This document shows positions 61,441-64,000 of a stretch of 64,000 nt of DNA, in pieces. The DNA comes from Ptiloglossa arizonensis (lineage: Eukaryota; Arthropoda; Insecta; Hymenoptera; Colletidae). How positions within the stretch are numbered: position 1 is the stretch's first letter; each line of letters starts with the position of its first letter. The position numbers and the translations under genes are program-made. Location of the stretch: positions 1 through 64,000 of the forward strand of contig NW_027479432.1 of NCBI RefSeq assembly GCF_051014685.1. Direction: 5' to 3'. The notes under the pieces were generated by a model. That model worked only from the letters and a program-made list of their open reading frames with translations, did not search any database and was not told where the DNA came from.

Positions 61441-63400
61441 GTCCGTTCTAGTTATTCGTTTCGAGCATCAGAACTGCGAAAATGTTGAGTTTCTCAAGCG
61501 TTTCTTACATCCAAACTGCCATATCTCGCGAACGGATTGACCAATCCGCAAAATTTCTGATGCATCTGAAAGTAGAAACTCGCCCGATTACAACGGTATG
61601 CGTACTTTTCCCCTAGGCCGCTCTAGTTATTCGTTTCGAGCATCAGAACTGCGAAAATTTTGTGTTTCTCAAGTGTTTCATAATTCCAAACTGCCATATC
61701 TCGCGAACGGATTGACCAATCCGCAAAATTTCTGTTGCATCTGAGAGTAGCAACTCGCCCGATTACAACGGTATGCGTACTTTTCCCCTAGGCCGTTCTA
61801 GTTATTCGTTTCGAGCATCAGAACTGCGAAAATTTTGAGTTTCTCAAGCGTTTCTTACCTCCAAACTGCCATATCTCGCGAACAGATTGACCAATCCGCA
61901 AAATTTCTGTTGCATCTGAAAGTAGAAACTCGCCCGATTACAACTGTATGCGTACTTTTCCCCTAGTCCGTTCTAGTTATTCGTTTCGAGCATCAGAACT
62001 GCGAAAATTTTGAGTTTCTCAAGCGTTTCTTACCTCCAAACTGCCATATCTCGCGAACGGATTGACCAATCCGCAAAGTTTCTGTTGCATCTGAAAGTAG
62101 AAACTCGCCCGATTACAACGATATGCGTACTTTTCCCCTAGGCCGTTGTAGTTAATCGTTTCCAGCATGAGAACTGCGAAAATTTTGGGTTTCTCAAGCG
62201 TTGCTTTCCTCCAAACTGCCATATCTCGCGAACGGATTGACCAATCCGCAAAATTTCTGTTGCATCTGAAAGTAGAAACTCGCCCGATTACAACGGTCTG
62301 CGTACTTTTCCCCTAGGTCGTTCTGGTTATTCGTTTCGAGCATCAGAACTGTGATAATTTTGAGTTTCTCAACCGTTTCTTACCTCCAAACTGCCATATC
62401 TCGCGAACGGATTGACTAATCCCCAAAATTTCTGTTGCATCCGAAAGTAGAAACTCGCCCGATTACAACGGTGTGCGTACTTCTCCCCTAGTCCGTTCTA
62501 GTTATTCGTTTCGAGCATCAGAACTGCGAAAATTTTGAATTTCTCAAGCGTTTCTTACATCCAAACTGCCATATCTCGCGAACGGATTGACCAATCCGCA
62601 AAATTTCTGATGCATCTGAAAGTAGAAACTCGCCCGATTACAACGGTATGCGTACTTTTCCCCTAGGCCGCTCTAGTTATTCGTTTCGAGCATCAGAACT
62701 GCGAAAATTTTGTGTTTCTCAAGTGTTTCATAATTCCAAACTGCCATATCTCGCGAACGGATTGACCAATCCGCAAAATTTCTGTTGCATCTGAAAGTAG
62801 AAACTCGCCCGATTACAACGATATGCGTACTTTTCCCCTAGGCCGTTGTAGTTATTCGTTTCCAGCATGAGAACTGCGAAAATTTTGGGTTTCTCAAGCG
62901 TTGCTTTCCTCCAAACTGCCATATCTCGCGAACGGATTGACCAATCCGCAAAATTTCTGTTGCATCTGAAAGTAGAAACTCGCCCGATTACAACGGTGTG
63001 CGTACTTTTCCCCTAGGCCGTTCTGGTTATTCGTTTCGAGCATCAGAACTGTGATAATTTTGAGTTTCTCAACCGTTTCTTACCTCCAAACTGCCATATC
63101 TCGCGAACGGATTGACCAATCCGCAAAATTTCTGTTGCATCTGAAAGTAGAAAGTCGCCCGATTACAACGGTATGCGTACTTTTCCCCTAGACCGTTCTA
63201 GTTATTCGTTTCGAGCATCAGAACTGCGAAAATTTTGAGTTTCTCAAGCGTTTCTTACCTCCAAACTGCCATATCTCGCGAACGGATTGACCTTTCCGCA
63301 AAATTTCTGTTGCATCTGAAAGTAGAAACTCGCCCGATTACAACGGTATGCGTACTTTTCCCCTAGGCCGCTCTAGTTATTCGTTTCGAGCATCAGAACT
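61440..63400 (+). repeat. 14-monomer-displaced copy of 58,990-60,950
   Basis: The third instance of the CAACTCG/TAGTTAATCG/GGTCTGCG series (61,745; 62,150; 62,291), displaced exactly 2,450 bp, followed through GACCTTTCC (63,291). It differs at GGTGTGCGTACTTCTCCCC (62,469) and breaks where TTTTGTG replaces TTTTGAG near 63,411. Confidence 0.82.
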
Positions 63401-64000
63401 GCGAAAATTTTGTGTTTCTCAAGTGTTTCATAATTCCAAACTGCCATATCTCGCGAACGGATTGACCAATCCGCAAAATTTCTATTGCATCTGAAAGTAG
63501 AAACTCGCCCGATTACAACGATATGCGTACTTTTCCCCTAGGCCGTTGTAGTTATTCGTTTCCAGCATGAGAACTGCGAAAATTTTGGGTTTCTCAAGCG
63601 TTGCTTTCCTCCAAACTGCCATATCTCGCGAACGGATTGACCAATCCGCAAAATTTCTGTTGCATCTGAAAGTAGAAACTCGCCCGAATACAACGGTGTG
63701 CGTACTTTTCCCCTAGGCCGTTCTGGTTATTCGTTTCGAGCATCAGAACTGTGATAATTTTGAGTTTCTCAACCGTTTCTTACCTCCAAACTGCCATATC
63801 TCGCGAACGGATTGACCAATCCGCAAAATTTATGTTGCATCTGAAAGTAGAAAGTCGCCCGATTACAACGGTATGCGTACTTTTCCCCTAGACCGTTCTA
63901 GTTATTCGTTTCGAGCATCAGAACTGCGAAAATTTTGAGTTTCTCAAGCGTTTCTTACCGCCAAACTGCCATATCTCGCGAACGGATTGACCATTCCGCA
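63401..64000 (+). repeat. Last monomers of the window; array continues
   Basis: Three and a half monomers: CATAATTCC with TTTCTATTGC (63,481), TTCCAGCATGAG, one with CGAATACAACGG (63,687) and GGCCGTTCTGG, one with AATTTATGTTG (63,827) and GAAAGTCGCC, then TTACCGCC. The array runs off the end in mid-monomer, so its true length is not visible here. Confidence 0.85.

Larger units (their letters stand above)
11374..64000 (+). repeat. Main 175-bp satellite array, about 300 monomers
   Basis: Uninterrupted head-to-tail copies of a 175-bp unit that conventionally starts ACCTCCAAACTGCCATATCT and ends CAAGCGTTTCTT. Adjacent copies differ at a limited set of recurrent positions, while distant copies can be almost identical, so homogenisation acts on multi-monomer blocks. 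The register holds for long stretches; the exceptions I found are +2 at 15,238, -1 at 34,245, +1 at 34,482, +1 at 35,375, -1 at 41,047, five extra bases between 44,952 and 45,347, and +1 at 46,637. No inserted element, gene or unique DNA occurs. 175 is not a multiple of three, so each monomer shifts the reading frame and no frame stays open beyond about 1.6 monomers. Role inferred only from type: structural heterochromatic satellite, possibly centromeric. Confidence 0.97.

Noticed and set aside
163..62922. Open reading frames of 60-146 codons on both strands, many with near-identical short peptides
   Set aside because: All lie within satellite monomers. The 175-bp period shifts frame by one each copy, so frames close within about 1.6 monomers. 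The longer ones (for example 1,205-1,645) exist only because of indel noise in the raw arm. No ribosome-binding context, domain or codon bias is seen.
11374..64000. CRISPR-like array or other repeat-spacer defence system
   Set aside because: There are no unique spacers: the whole 175-bp unit is repeated without intervening sequence, and no cas-like genes are present.
11374..64000. Transposon, tRNA/SINE or telomeric repeat inside the array
   Set aside because: Monomer follows monomer throughout. I saw no target-site duplications, poly-A tails, Pol III A/B boxes, or TTAGGC/TTAGG/TTTAGGG runs.

Overview
The window is one tandem-repeat (satellite DNA) array. I see no protein-coding gene, RNA gene, transposon or unique sequence in it. 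The unit is a 175-bp monomer, about 44% GC by my count, repeated head to tail roughly 300 times in the clean part (about 11,374-64,000). An array of this kind (nucleosome-scale monomer, layered higher-order repeats, tens of kilobases without interruption) points to eukaryotic heterochromatin such as a pericentromere, centromere or subtelomere. The species cannot be read from the sequence. The monomer is rich in CpG (13 seen, about 8 expected from its base composition), which fits poorly with a genome that heavily methylates CpG in repeats.

Layout. (1) 1-11,211: the satellite on the minus strand, full of single-base insertions and deletions. (2) 11,212-11,250: a 39-base non-satellite stretch that aligns, with read-type errors, to the PacBio SMRTbell hairpin adapter. 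(3) 11,251-11,373: the satellite on the plus strand, still noisy, ending in a small stutter duplication. (4) 11,374-64,000: the satellite on the plus strand, clean and in near-perfect 175-bp register, with only a handful of indels.

The left arm is the reverse complement of 11,251-22,110, monomer by monomer, down to private substitutions found in single monomers. With the adapter at the centre, this is best explained as one raw long read that passed through a missed adapter and read the same molecule twice. The raw copy was left in the assembly as a false 22-kb palindrome. So 1 to about 11,373 should be treated as an assembly artefact, although it does act as an independent raw read of the right arm.

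Within the clean array, diagnostic monomer variants show a mosaic of segmental duplications rather than one fixed higher-order repeat. Local tandem duplications of 2, 6, 7 and 8 monomers lie inside longer copies displaced by 14, 15, 17, 18, 20, 26, 35 and 41 monomers. This is what repeated unequal exchange or replication slippage would leave. Block boundaries below were judged by eye from variant switches and are good to about 50-100 bp. There is no operon or gene network to describe. What looks functional is limited to features inside the monomer: a 7-bp-arm dyad, an A4T4 tract, and dense CpG.
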